From Spirosoma spitsbergense DSM 19989 (GTDB lineage: Bacteria > Bacteroidota > Bacteroidia > Cytophagales > Spirosomataceae): a stretch of DNA of 64,000 nucleotides. The notes under the pieces are model-generated. The model worked only from the letters and a program-made list of their open reading frames with translations, was not told where the DNA came from and did no database searches. The DNA lies in the NCBI RefSeq assembly GCF_000374085.1, contig NZ_KB893548.1, positions 27,496 through 91,495 on the forward strand. The letters are read 5' to 3'. Shown here piece after piece: positions 55,388 to 64,000 of the stretch. The translations under genes were made by a program, and so were the position numbers. Each line of letters starts with the position of its first letter. The stretch's first letter is position 1.

Positions 55388-56929
55388 TTATTGTTGCGCC
55401 ATTACCGATAGGTTCCTGAATTTCATGGTCGACGGACCCGTAATAAAACCGATGCTGTTCCCTCTGAATGGGCGAAACTCATACGGGCTGCCTGTTATTT
55501 CCTGACCGTTGATGTAAAAATAGAGTTTGTTCTGCTGCTTGCTTACCGTTAATAGGTTGGTTTCCTTATCGATGGGTACACCACTCGCTGATTGTTGTCC
55601 CGGCATGTAACTGGCAAAGGTCCGTCCGTCACGCAGTGACTTTATGATAACGCTGTTTTGTCCAGCTATGGAAAACTGCATCATATTCTCCACGTCCTGA
55701 ACGCCAAACAGGATGCCGCCCGTTGGGACTTCGCCCGGTGCCGCAGTCATCTCGACCGAAATCGTAAAGGATTCTGCTTTCGTTAGATTCATGTTGGCAG
55801 GCAAATCGACGTAGCATCGGCCGGCTTCCTGTTTGGCATCAGGTAATCGGCGGATGTAATAGCTCCCCTTATTCAGTTCAAATTCGTATCCTTTTCGAGT
55901 GCCCGTAAACCAACCATGGTTGTTACGCTCGAATGAATCGCTGAACGAAGACACTGCAGGGCGGGTACTTTTCGTGCTTTTGGCAGGTGACCCGATTGGC
56001 GCACTGGGAGCCGTACTGGGGCTCATGGTCCTTTTTGCTGATGAATCGACTTCAATCGGTTTGAGCGTGTTCGTAACAGTGGGTTCACTGCGGTCTGATA
56101 CGGATTCAACCGCCCGGTTGGTTTCAGGAGCAGTAATAGGGGTATACGTGCCTGAGGCAGGCCCAATTGTAACGCCAAGCTTCTGAAACGATGTCCAGTA
56201 ACCGGACGATGTTACGCCGATTCCATTACCGGGAAGCATTTTAAATAGATAGGGGCTACTCCGGATTTCCTGCGCATTGATATAAAAATGCAGGCCCTGC
56301 CCTCTGCGTTCAATCATAAGCCGGTCCCGATTTTTTTCGACCAGTACGCCCGGCAAAAAATAATCACCCGGCATATAGTCACCGAAGGTTTGCCCGTTTG
56401 CTACCCGGACAATAGAAACCTCACCCTTTCCATTCAGCGTAAAAGCACAGTAGTTGAGTGAGTCCAGTACGCCGAAGAGTATTCCGCCCGATGGAACCTG
56501 CCCCGAATCGGCTAGCATATCTACTTTTATGGTAAATACATCAGCCAGATTGAGGTTAATAGTAGTGGGGAGTTCTACCGTACTGAACGCTGCCTCCCTG
56601 GTGTTGGCATTGCGTTTTCGGATACTGTACCGACCCAGGCCAATCTGATAATAATAATCCCCTCGATTCCCCGCTTTCCACCCATTTCGGTTAGTGGCAA
56701 AGTCGCCGGTGAAGGCAGGGCGGAAATCGACCTTTTCGGCGGATGCCGACTGGGTCGATGTATTGGCCCGACGGGCCTGAGTCGTTGCCCGAAGGGTTGA
56801 TTTGAGCACTATCTTCTGCCAATCGCTGGAAGTCGAGTAAACCGTTGACTTCGTACGTTGCCCGGTCGACTGTGCTATGCAAACAACCGAAAGTGAGAGG
56901 AGTAGGCTAATAGTCAGGTAGGTACGCAT
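55388..56929 (-). CDS. Secreted protein with two tandem LamG-like domains
   Basis: A 513-residue protein with a signal peptide (about 1-19, ending VVCIAQ). It contains two clearly related domains of about 175 residues: the first from about residue 70 and the second from about 325. Matching landmarks are GQVPSGGILFGV with GEVPTGGILFGV and FYINAQEIRSSPYLF with FYINGQEITGSPYEF. Both resemble DUF1080/LamG jelly rolls that may bind carbohydrate. A Ser/Thr/Pro-rich linker separates them. It is the third gene of a minus-strand set with the PKD lipoprotein and the 368-residue protein, starting 44 bases after the latter. No enzyme motif seen. Confidence 0.85.
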   Translation of the reverse strand: MRTYLTISLLLSLSVVCIAQSTGQRTKSTVYSTSSDWQKIVLKSTLRATTQARRANTSTQSASAEKVDFRPAFTGDFATNRNGWKAGNRGDYYYQIGLGRYSIRKRNANTREAAFSTVELPTTINLNLADVFTIKVDMLADSGQVPSGGILFGVLDSLNYCAFTLNGKGEVSIVRVANGQTFGDYMPGDYFLPGVLVEKNRDRLMIERRGQGLHFYINAQEIRSSPYLFKMLPGNGIGVTSSGYWTSFQKLGVTIGPASGTYTPITAPETNRAVESVSDRSEPTVTNTLKPIEVDSSAKRTMSPSTAPSAPIGSPAKSTKSTRPAVSSFSDSFERNNHGWFTGTRKGYEFELNKGSYYIRRLPDAKQEAGRCYVDLPANMNLTKAESFTISVEMTAAPGEVPTGGILFGVQDVENMMQFSIAGQNSVIIKSLRDGRTFASYMPGQQSASGVPIDKETNLLTVSKQQNKLYFYINGQEITGSPYEFRPFRGNSIGFITGPSTMKFRNLSVMAQQ

Positions 56930-56973
56930 AAGTAGTTAGTTTTTGAACGTGGCCACGCGTGCTGAATAGCTGG

Positions 56974-58080
56974 TTAAAATGAATACCTGACCACAGCTGT
57001 TGGCTGCCCTGCCTGCATACCAGGCCGGAGGGTGATACCCTGGATCTGCCGTGCTTCCTGCCCATTCCGTAATCCTTTAAAAAGCGTTAGAATAACATCG
57101 GCAGCAGCAATAACGATAGCGCCCCGCGTAGCCAGAAAGTAGCGATGATAGTAAGCGTTGGCCGTATTGTAATAAGGCTCTCCGGCCGCCAGATTTTTCT
57201 GTTCCTTATAGATGTCGTACTCGTCATTTGATTTCTGTCGTTCCGTTAGCCCATACGCCACCAGTCCGTAGCAGGCCACGGTTAATAACGGACGAAACCC
57301 AACTTTAGGCTTTGGGGTCTGTACAAAAATATTCCCGATACCGGGTGCTACCGCTGATAGCAATGCCCAGGCGGGGCCAGCGTATCGGGTTCGGGGCGGT
57401 ATTATAGAGTCAACTCCCGTTAACCGATTTGGGTCGGCCGGTTGCACCAGGGGTGGTTGTTGCGGAGGAACGGACCGTTGCTGTATGGGCGGTGTAGTGC
57501 CTGATACGGGCTGCGTTGGTTTTGACTGGCTGGGGTCGGCCAGCACAACAGTAGCCTGTTTTTTGCGCCTTCGCCCGGAATCCGTCGGGTTCGGCGTTAC
57601 GGTTACCGGTTTGGTGGGGTTCGGTGGCGCAACGGCAACGGGTTCGGGAGGGGGTGTCCCGACCGGTGTTGTTTCCGTGGGTAGTGTACTAACGGGAGGC
57701 TGACGAATCACTGCCGCTGGCTCCGGCGTGTTAGGTGCCAACGGCAGTGTATTCGTTTTAACATATACTTTGGCCTGTACCTCCTCATTCAGGGGATAGC
57801 CGTTGGCCATGGCATCCCAGACAATACGCCGGTCGGGCCCTGCTGTAAGGTGAGTGCCTATATCACCCCGAACAAACTGGGGGGCTATCAATAGTGCCCC
57901 CCGCAGTCGGCTACGAATGTCAAAGTAAACGGAATCGCCCGGTAAGACATTGACCAGGTCGTATCGGATTTCAAGTTGTGCTGAATCAACAGCTCGTATC
58001 CGGACGTTGCGTATACGCTCCTGCGCCTGACTCGGCAACGTCAGTAGCAGACCAATAGAAAACAGGAGTAGAAGCCGCAT
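56974..58080 (-). CDS. Secreted Pro-rich hypothetical protein with C-terminal membrane region
   Basis: A 368-residue protein with a signal peptide (about 1-19, ending SQA). Residues about 20-115 form a beta-rich domain (VRIRAVDSAQLEIRYDLVNV). A Pro/Thr/Gln-rich low-complexity linker (about 115-225) follows, then a C-terminal part with two hydrophobic helices (YAGPAWALLSAVAPGIGNIF and ATRGAIVIAAADVILTLFKG) and a closing strand RYSF. It resembles Bacteroidota outer membrane or DUF5683-like proteins but I cannot name the family. It follows the PKD lipoprotein gene by 6 bases, so they are co-transcribed. Confidence 0.75.
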   Translation of the reverse strand: MRLLLLFSIGLLLTLPSQAQERIRNVRIRAVDSAQLEIRYDLVNVLPGDSVYFDIRSRLRGALLIAPQFVRGDIGTHLTAGPDRRIVWDAMANGYPLNEEVQAKVYVKTNTLPLAPNTPEPAAVIRQPPVSTLPTETTPVGTPPPEPVAVAPPNPTKPVTVTPNPTDSGRRRKKQATVVLADPSQSKPTQPVSGTTPPIQQRSVPPQQPPLVQPADPNRLTGVDSIIPPRTRYAGPAWALLSAVAPGIGNIFVQTPKPKVGFRPLLTVACYGLVAYGLTERQKSNDEYDIYKEQKNLAAGEPYYNTANAYYHRYFLATRGAIVIAAADVILTLFKGLRNGQEARQIQGITLRPGMQAGQPTAVVRYSF

Positions 58081-58086
58081 AAGTAA

Positions 58087-58422
58087 TTAATTGCTAACAG
58101 TAATGGGTCGGGTGGTGATAAACTTATCATCACACGCATTGGCGATGGTCATCGTAATGGTATAAGTTCCAGGTTTGTCGTAGGTATAGGTTACGCGCGT
58201 TCCTACCCGACCCACGCCCTTATTATCGCCGGGGTCCCAGCCTACAACCCCAATATCTCCCTGCGGATTATCCAGGAAAAACGTTACATCCAGCCGGCCG
58301 ATGGAATAGCCAATGCCAGCGGCTGGTTTGGCACAAACGGGAAAATCTTTCTTTTTGAGATCGAATGGTTCGCAGGCCACCATAGCCAGTACGATCAGGA
58401 AATATAGGCAACGTTTTACCAT
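58087..58422 (-). CDS. PKD-domain lipoprotein
   Basis: A 111-residue protein. The N-terminus MVKRCLYFLIVLAMVACEPF has a lipobox (VAC), so it should be a lipoprotein. The C-terminus is a single PKD-like beta sandwich: YTYDKPGTYTITMTIANACD is the typical end of such domains. PKD domains mediate protein or sugar binding at the surface. The frame is open upstream to 58584 but overlaps the kinase gene start and lacks a signal, so ATG 58422 is used. First gene of a three-gene minus-strand set. Confidence 0.85.
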   Translation of the reverse strand: MVKRCLYFLIVLAMVACEPFDLKKKDFPVCAKPAAGIGYSIGRLDVTFFLDNPQGDIGVVGWDPGDNKGVGRVGTRVTYTYDKPGTYTITMTIANACDDKFITTRPITVSN

Positions 58423-58567
58423 AATAATCAGGCGATAGAAAGCAAAGTAAACAATACTTATGCAATCAAACGCAGTCGACGAATGAAAACCATTTTCCAA
58501 TTCTACCCCCTTATGGTTAGCGGAAACCAGGATTTTTGTAAATTTAGACAACTCACTGCTATACGCC

Positions 58568-61500
58568 ATGCGCTTGTCTGCCAAAACTAAACCTGAATTA
58601 GTAGCCGAAATTCAGCGATTACACCACGAACGCGACGATCAGTCTTCTGCCGAAACCCGCCCCTTGTTCGACGTTCGCCAAACGGTCGACCAGCTTAATC
58701 TGGTTGGCCTCACCATCGAGCACGATGGAACGCTTAGTTATGCCAATCCGTATACGTACCGGGTTACAGCCTGGCAAGCCGATGACATTATCGGGCATAA
58801 TTTTTTCGATGTACTCATTCCCCCCGTCGACCGTGCCCGGCTCGAGCTGGAGTTTGATGAAGCTTTGGTGAAAGGGGGCTTTCCGGAGCAGAAGGAGATT
58901 TCGTTGCTGGCTCGTAGTGGTGCCCTCCGAAATGTACAACTCAACTCCGTTATCATCAACGGCACCGACGGGCACGTGGCTTCATTCACCGTTATTGGGG
59001 AGGATGTAACGAACAAACGGCGGGTAGCATCGGCGCTCTCGAACACCAATGCTCAATTGCAGGATTTGGTGGATAACACCTCCGACCTGATCCAGTTGCT
59101 AACGCTGGATGGCAAATTCATTTTCGTAAACCGCGCCTGGCGGGAGGCACTGGGCTACAGTTCGGAAGAGATTTCGGCGCTTAACCTGCGCAATGTACTC
59201 CATCCCGATTACGCCAGTAGCACGCTCGATTTGCTCAAACGCATTCAGAATGGGGACCAACTCCCGTACATCGAAACCGTTTTTCGGAGCAAGGCGGGTA
59301 AAACACTCTTCCTGTCGGGGAGTATCAACTGTCGGTTCGATAATGGTCGCCCCACCGCTTTTCGCTGTATCCTGCACGATACTACCGGTAAAATCAGGGC
59401 CGAAAAATCGCAGAAGTTATATTACAGCATTGCGAACTGGACCATTAATTCGCCTAATCTCGGCGAGTTATACCGTAAAATTCATGAAGAGCTGGGCAAT
59501 ATTATCGATGCCCGCAATTTTTTCATTGCATTGTACGATTCTACCAAAACTTACCTGTCATTCCCCTATTACGTTGATGAGTATTTTGGCAGTAATATGC
59601 GGTTCACCAAGAGAAAACTGGGCAATGGCATCATCGAATATACCATTCTGGCCAACAAACCTTTGTTCCTGTATGAAAAAGACATTCGTTACCTGGCCGA
59701 CCAGCACAATATAGACCTGTATGGTCAGCGTCAGCCGCAAGTGATGCTGACCGCTCCGCTCCGTATTGGTGACGAAATTACAGGGATTATTGGCGTAAAG
59801 TCATACGATGATTCCCGAACGTACGGCCCGCGCGACCTGGAATTGCTGGAGTTTATTTCGGGACAGGTAGCCCTGGCCATTGCCCGCAAACAATCGGAGG
59901 CACGACTGGATAAGCAAAATGCCCGACTGAACGCCATTTTCGATAGTAGTACGTACCTGATTTGGTCGGTAAATAAAGCCCTGCAATTAACGTCCTTCAA
60001 TAAAAACTACGCCCGGCTGATTGGGCATCAGGCACCCGACGGTCCGGTCGTTCAGGCTAGCACCGCTGAACCCGGCTGGCGGATGATTGGTGATGAAAAC
60101 CGGGAGACACTGGAGGAACGATACCGGCAGGCTTTCCGGGGGTATGCTCAGAATTTCGAACTGCATTTTACGATGCCCAGTGGTGAAACCTTTTATGAGT
60201 TTCATCTCAACCCTATTTTGCTGGCCGGAGGGGTTATTGACGAGGTCTCGGGTATTGCCCGAAACATCACTAACCGCCGGCGGGCTGAAATTGCCACGTT
60301 GCAGAGTGAAGAAAAATTCCGGGGTATCTTCGAGAATCTACAGGACATTTATGCCCGCGTAGACCGCAAAGGGCGGGTTACAATGATTAGTCCATCCATC
60401 TTCAAGCGGCTGGGCTACACGCCCGACGAAGTGCTGGGGCAGGATATAACGCAGTACTTTTTTGATAAAAGCAGCATCCATCGGGCCATGATTAAACTAG
60501 GCCGCAACCGAAGCCTTCGCAACTTCGAAGCCAGCCTGCGCCGGAAAGATGGCAGCGAACGTCAGTACATGTTTAACATGTTGATGCTGAACGATGAAGA
60601 TTCGCAGGAGTTTGCATCGGGTAAAAACTCGGTGGTAGCCGTACTGGCTCGTGACATTACCGAACTCCGCCGACAATCGGCGGAGCTGGTGAAAGCGAAA
60701 GACGAAGCCGAACGGTCATTGAAGGTGAAGGAGCAATTTCTGGCCAATATGAGCCACGAAATTCGTACCCCGATGAACGGTGTAATTGGCATGATTGATT
60801 TGCTGAATGATACGCCACTGGATGAGGAACAGCGCGATTACGTAAAAATCGTTAAACGCTCATCGGAAACGCTGTTAAACATTCTGAACGATATTCTGGA
60901 CCTGTCCAAGATTGAGGCCGGAAAGATGATGCTGCACGAATCACCGATAGCATTCAAAGAGATTTTTGAGAAACTGATTGCTCTATTCGGTCAGCAGGCC
61001 AACTCGAAAAATAATGATCTTACGTACTATCTTGACCCCGCCCTGCCCACGTTCGTTATTGCCGACCAAACCCGACTCCTGCAAGTGCTGTCGAACCTGA
61101 CCAGTAATGCCATCAAGTTTACGGAGCAGGGATCGATACGGGTTGAGGCAACCCTACTAAGCAAGCGGGGGAAGTTCAACCGGATTCGGGTAGCGGTAAA
61201 AGACTCCGGCATTGGTATTTCGCCCGAGAATATCAGCCTGCTCTTTAACTCCTTCAGCCAGGTAGATACGTCATCGCGAAAATCATTTGGTGGTACAGGC
61301 TTAGGGCTGGCCATCTCAAAAGAACTGGCAAGTCTGATGAAGGGGGAAGTAGGCGTGGAATCGACTGTTGGCCAGGGCAGTACGTTCTGGTTTACCATAG
61401 AGTTGAAGGAAACGGCTATCAGTCCAACCCAACAAGCCACGGAGGTAGCTGAAATTGCGCTGGCCAATTTCTTTAGTACGTATCATCCATTTGTATTGCT

Positions 61501-62287
61501 GGTGGACGATAATGCCGTGAACCGGAAGGTGGCCAGCGAAATTCTGCGTAAGGCAGGCTGTGTCATCACCACCGCCGACAGTGGTCCGGCCGCAATACAG
61601 GAGGTAACAATCGCCGAAGCGCGCAGAGAAAAAGGTGAGTTTGAGGGATTCGATGTCATTTTTATGGATATCCAGATGCCGGATATGGATGGCGTGGAAA
61701 CTACCCGGCACCTGCGCGAACAGTTTGGCGATACGTTGCCTACTATTGTGGCTATGACCGCGTACTCCATGAAAGAAGACCGCGAACGCTTCATTAGTCA
61801 GGGTCTCGATGATTATATTGCCAAACCCATTCGTGCCCAGAGTCTGGTAGCTAAAGTAAAAGAACTAACGGATGCCAACCGGGCCAAACGTCAGCCACAG
61901 CCAGTCACGACGTTATTGCCAACGCCTAAAACGCAGCCGAAAACTCCCGAAACACGGCTACCTATTATCGACGCCGAAATTGTTGGGCAACTCCGCGACA
62001 TTGGCGGTCAGGAACTGGTAGATAGTATTATGGAAGAATTTGTGACGGAAGCAGATTCTTTAGTTAGCGGAGCACTATCGGCCTATGCCCTGGGCGATAT
62101 TCCAACCGTAAAAAGTAACCTGCATACCCTAAAAGGCAGTGCTGGTACGATTGGTGTAACCCGCATGGCCGATATTGCCCGGACGGCAGAGGGTAAATTA
62201 AAAGTAAATGATACGAGTGGGCTGACAGACGCTTTAGAGGCATTGAAGCACGCTTTTGCCGAATTTACGATTGAATTGAAAAGATGA
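58568..62287 (+). CDS. Hybrid sensor histidine kinase with PAS, GAF, receiver and HPt domains
   Basis: A 1,239-residue cytoplasmic phosphorelay protein without membrane segments. In order: PAS (about 33-150), PAS (160-285), GAF (290-440, [20 protein letters not shown]), PAS (445-570), PAS (580-715), HisKA ([20 protein letters not shown]), HATPase ([29 protein letters not shown]), receiver ([35 protein letters not shown]) and HPt ([15 protein letters not shown]). All phosphorelay residues are intact. It thus holds every step but the final output regulator, which must be elsewhere. Divergent from the PKD lipoprotein set. A hairpin terminator follows at 62334. Confidence 0.96.
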   Translation: MRLSAKTKPELVAEIQRLHHERDDQSSAETRPLFDVRQTVDQLNLVGLTIEHDGTLSYANPYTYRVTAWQADDIIGHNFFDVLIPPVDRARLELEFDEALVKGGFPEQKEISLLARSGALRNVQLNSVIINGTDGHVASFTVIGEDVTNKRRVASALSNTNAQLQDLVDNTSDLIQLLTLDGKFIFVNRAWREALGYSSEEISALNLRNVLHPDYASSTLDLLKRIQNGDQLPYIETVFRSKAGKTLFLSGSINCRFDNGRPTAFRCILHDTTGKIRAEKSQKLYYSIANWTINSPNLGELYRKIHEELGNIIDARNFFIALYDSTKTYLSFPYYVDEYFGSNMRFTKRKLGNGIIEYTILANKPLFLYEKDIRYLADQHNIDLYGQRQPQVMLTAPLRIGDEITGIIGVKSYDDSRTYGPRDLELLEFISGQVALAIARKQSEARLDKQNARLNAIFDSSTYLIWSVNKALQLTSFNKNYARLIGHQAPDGPVVQASTAEPGWRMIGDENRETLEERYRQAFRGYAQNFELHFTMPSGETFYEFHLNPILLAGGVIDEVSGIARNITNRRRAEIATLQSEEKFRGIFENLQDIYARVDRKGRVTMISPSIFKRLGYTPDEVLGQDITQYFFDKSSIHRAMIKLGRNRSLRNFEASLRRKDGSERQYMFNMLMLNDEDSQEFASGKNSVVAVLARDITELRRQSAELVKAKDEAERSLKVKEQFLANMSHEIRTPMNGVIGMIDLLNDTPLDEEQRDYVKIVKRSSETLLNILNDILDLSKIEAGKMMLHESPIAFKEIFEKLIALFGQQANSKNNDLTYYLDPALPTFVIADQTRLLQVLSNLTSNAIKFTEQGSIRVEATLLSKRGKFNRIRVAVKDSGIGISPENISLLFNSFSQVDTSSRKSFGGTGLGLAISKELASLMKGEVGVESTVGQGSTFWFTIELKETAISPTQQATEVAEIALANFFSTYHPFVLLVDDNAVNRKVASEILRKAGCVITTADSGPAAIQEVTIAEARREKGEFEGFDVIFMDIQMPDMDGVETTRHLREQFGDTLPTIVAMTAYSMKEDRERFISQGLDDYIAKPIRAQSLVAKVKELTDANRAKRQPQPVTTLLPTPKTQPKTPETRLPIIDAEIVGQLRDIGGQELVDSIMEEFVTEADSLVSGALSAYALGDIPTVKSNLHTLKGSAGTIGVTRMADIARTAEGKLKVNDTSGLTDALEALKHAFAEFTIELKR

Positions 62288-62333
62288 ACTTTCGTATGGG
62301 CTGAAAGTCTGCTCGCTTCCATATAACGCAGAC

Positions 62334-62383
62334 AAAGCAACGTCTTCACCAAACCTTCGAAAGGTTAGTGAAGACGTTGCTTT
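62334..62383. terminator. Bidirectional terminator between the hybrid kinase and the convergent TonB-C-like gene
   Basis: AAAGCAACGTCTTCAC and GTGAAGACGTTGCTTT form a perfect 16-bp stem with an inner AACCTT/AAGGTT stem. It sits midway between two convergent genes and can serve both, although the T-run is short on each side. Confidence 0.8.
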
Positions 62384-62408
62384 ATGATTTTATACGTTCA
62401 GTTGGGAT

Positions 62409-62762
62409 TCAGCCCGGCTGGAAATGCAGCCGTACGGTATAGAGTTCCAGTCCAATACCACCATAACCTGGTAGTTTTTTGCCCGTTAGCTGGCGGAGTA
62501 ATGTATGATTGAGCTTGTCATTCTGACTGAAAACTTCCAGTTGACAAAGTTCGCTTGCACTATTTACCCGGAACTGAATTACAACGATACCGGCCTGTTG
62601 TTTTGATTTGAGCACATCGGGGTAAGAAACGTACTTTGCCAACTGCTGCTCAAGCGTCAGTGTGGCCTTTGGCGTTTTAGGTTCGTTCGTTGTAATGGGC
62701 GCAGCGTAGGCTTGCGTTGCCAGGAAGCCTACCAGCATGATAAGAAGAATGGTCTTTTTCAT
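62409..62762 (-). CDS. Stand-alone TonB C-terminal-like periplasmic protein
   Basis: A 117-residue protein with a signal peptide (about 1-21, ending AYA). After a short linker a small alpha/beta domain follows: TLEQQLAKYVSYPDVLKSKQ and VVIQFRVNSASELCQLEVFS resemble the TonB C-terminal domain, where a Y-P pair and the following sheet are typical. Full TonB needs an N-terminal membrane anchor, which this lacks apart from the cleaved signal. The start at ATG 62762 matches the signal. Its stop is convergent with the hybrid kinase, with a shared terminator. It may be a free periplasmic adaptor. Confidence 0.75.
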   Translation of the reverse strand: MKKTILLIMLVGFLATQAYAAPITTNEPKTPKATLTLEQQLAKYVSYPDVLKSKQQAGIVVIQFRVNSASELCQLEVFSQNDKLNHTLLRQLTGKKLPGYGGIGLELYTVRLHFQPG

Positions 62763-63842
62763 GACTTCAATGTGTTTGTGAAAAGTAAAAAACACATCCG
62801 TGCCCGGCTTTCACCGTCATTAACAGCATCGAATGTTATCCTAATATTACGTCAATATTATCTAAATGTTATCAAATTGTTATTGTTAGGTATAAAATTC
62901 TTTTCGCTAATTATTATACTTATTCAGTTAAACCTTATATTATGCATGTTTTTTCTGAAAAATATGCATAATAATCTGTATAGCTTTGTTGAAATGTATT
63001 ATTCTTATTAAATATTCTGTGTGGTAATATTATGCTAATGTTAAGGACTAGTCAAATTTTTTCATCCGCTGCCTAATTGGCCCTATACTAACGGGAGGTA
63101 CTGTTGAAGAACAGATAAAACACTGCCGTTTTGAGTGGGGCAGGGGTAGGGTAGCTACATACATATATAGCCGGGAAATGATTTGGGCACTTCCTATAGT
63201 TGGTAGGGGAATATACAATGACAGGATTGCTGGCTGAGGGGCTACTGATACTCACTGTTTACACACGACTATTGCAGGAGTTCACAATCCGTATACGCTC
63301 GTTGCATCTGGTGAAAGAGGCACTTCATCCCTCCTTTTTTTCAGATCATTCCCGGTGAATTCCATTTAATTGCCGAATGGGCAACGTAGCTTTTTTGATT
63401 TTCTTCTGAGCCTGATATGGAATTCACGGGCTTTTTTCATCTACGTAGAAATAAATAGTGAGGCTCCGCTTAATGGCTCACTTCACATTCTTAACAATTA
63501 TTTTATGCGCTACACACCCCCCTAATTACCCCGAAAAAAGCCTCTGAATGACGGAAAAGTTTGTGTGTTACAGTTGAGGAACAATGATTTAGCTTACTGA
63601 ACAAACGGGTCAATGTTTTAAGTAAGAGTGATTTAAGTCCAAGTATTTATTGTTGGACTACAATAAGAGTGAAATATTTGATAAATAGATTTGTGTGGTT
63701 TTTGTCGGAAAACACATATTTTTGTGGAGGTTTGACAGTATTTCTATTAAATATTCAGCTGATCAAACCGAAAGAGTCTAAATTTTTCACTTTTTTTACC
63801 GGGTAAACCAACTTTTAATTTTAACCCTACAGTCCAGTTCCA
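62763..63842 (+). other. AT-rich non-coding region of about 1.1 kb
   Basis: No supported gene on either strand; the best frame (62712-63011 plus strand) is AT-rich and overlaps the TonB-C-like gene start. A pair of 11-base inverted arms, GTGAATTCCAT (63355) and ATGGAATTCAC (63417), with a T-run after the second, is the only clear structure before the promoter at 63690. The AT content is well above that of the flanking genes. Confidence 0.5.
63690..63724 (+). promoter_or_regulatory. Putative promoter of the ExbB-type gene
   Basis: TATTTTTG at 63717-63724 matches the TAnnTTTG -7 element. TTTG at 63690-63693 is 23 bases upstream, at the far end of the allowed spacing. The start codon lies about 118 bases downstream, so a long leader is implied. 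Confidence 0.5.
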
Positions 63843-64000
63843 ATGAAAACACAAACTCCTTCTCCAGCACCCGCCAAAGCACCGGCACCAAAAAAGAAGT
63901 CAGGCGGTCTTAACCCCGCGCTTGTAATACCGATTTTGTTAGTTATCGGTATCCTGACGTACATGTTCGTTTTCGGTGATGGCAGCCACTTCCAAGAAGG
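63843..64000 (+). CDS. MotA/TolQ/ExbB-type proton channel protein, N-terminus only
   Basis: The first 52 codons are present; the gene runs off the right edge. It begins MKTQTPSPAPAKAPAPKKKS, a Pro/Ala/Lys-rich stretch, followed by one membrane segment (LNPALVIPILLVIGILTYMF) and GDGSHFQEG. This opening matches ExbB-like proteins of Cytophagales, which with ExbD and TonB use proton flow to drive outer membrane receptors. The remaining helices are outside the window, so the call rests on resemblance of the N-terminus. Confidence 0.75.
   Translation, partial: MKTQTPSPAPAKAPAPKKKSGGLNPALVIPILLVIGILTYMFVFGDGSHFQE

Noticed and set aside
62712-63011. 99-codon plus-strand frame in the AT-rich gap
   Set aside because: Its hydrophobic, Leu/Ile/Phe-rich translation follows from AT-rich DNA, and it overlaps the start of the TonB-C-like gene.

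Overview
The window looks like chromosomal DNA from a Cytophagales bacterium (Bacteroidota), most likely Spirosoma or a close relative. The evidence is a type IX secretion (T9SS) gene set with a CHU_C/type B C-terminal signal, PorP/SprF proteins, a TonB receptor with a carboxypeptidase-like N-terminal domain, LytS/LytTR signalling, a 60-residue histone-H1-like protein, a DUF3500 protein and TAnnTTTG-type promoters. I found no rRNA, tRNA, CRISPR array, insertion sequence or prophage. The genus is an inference from gene content.

Layout. 1-2.5 kb: a possible gene fragment at the left edge, an ankyrin protein, an SDR oxidoreductase, a SUI1/YciH factor and two tiny genes. 2.6-7.9 kb (minus strand): a LytTR regulator, a pentapeptide-repeat histidine kinase, a periplasmic TPR-like protein and a TonB receptor, in line as a sense-and-import unit. 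8.2-14.0 kb: GNAT acetyltransferase, cytidylate kinase, FAD oxidoreductase and a large peptidase-MA/beta-propeller/beta-barrel protein. 15.0-28.6 kb: the central T9SS locus, made of a giant (about 3,000-residue) surface adhesin with a type B sorting domain, a SprF partner, a PorE-like TPR/propeller/OmpA protein and a second SprF. 28.7-36.8 kb: an AAA ATPase, a biotin carboxylase, an alpha-oxoamine synthase (sphingolipid or sulfonolipid type), a histone-like protein, a MaoC hydratase, an acyltransferase, an ATE/Bpt-like aminoacyl transferase and a membrane protein. 36.8-37.6 kb: an AT-rich TIR-like gene broken by one in-frame stop. 37.7-48.3 kb: ClpB, an SDR plus UxaA-type dehydratase pair, a DUF5009-type acyltransferase, adenine deaminase, an ECF sigma factor and RarA. 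48.9-53.1 kb: vanadium haloperoxidase, DUF3500, EthD and DUF1080 genes. 53.3-58.4 kb: little-known envelope genes (retropepsin-like, WG-repeat, tandem LamG-like, PKD lipoprotein). 58.6-64 kb: a large hybrid kinase, a TonB-C-like periplasmic protein, about 1 kb of AT-rich non-coding DNA and the start of an ExbB-type proton channel gene.

The two observations most worth following are the T9SS type B locus, whose adhesin carries ten tandem four-cysteine modules, and a family of gene-boundary inverted repeats. The arms of these repeats are made of short degenerate tandem repeats (GAATGAGT-like, GAGGAGTGA-like), and in one case an arm encodes the end of a protein. The broken TIR-like gene and the pentapeptide-repeat kinase are the clearest single-gene oddities.
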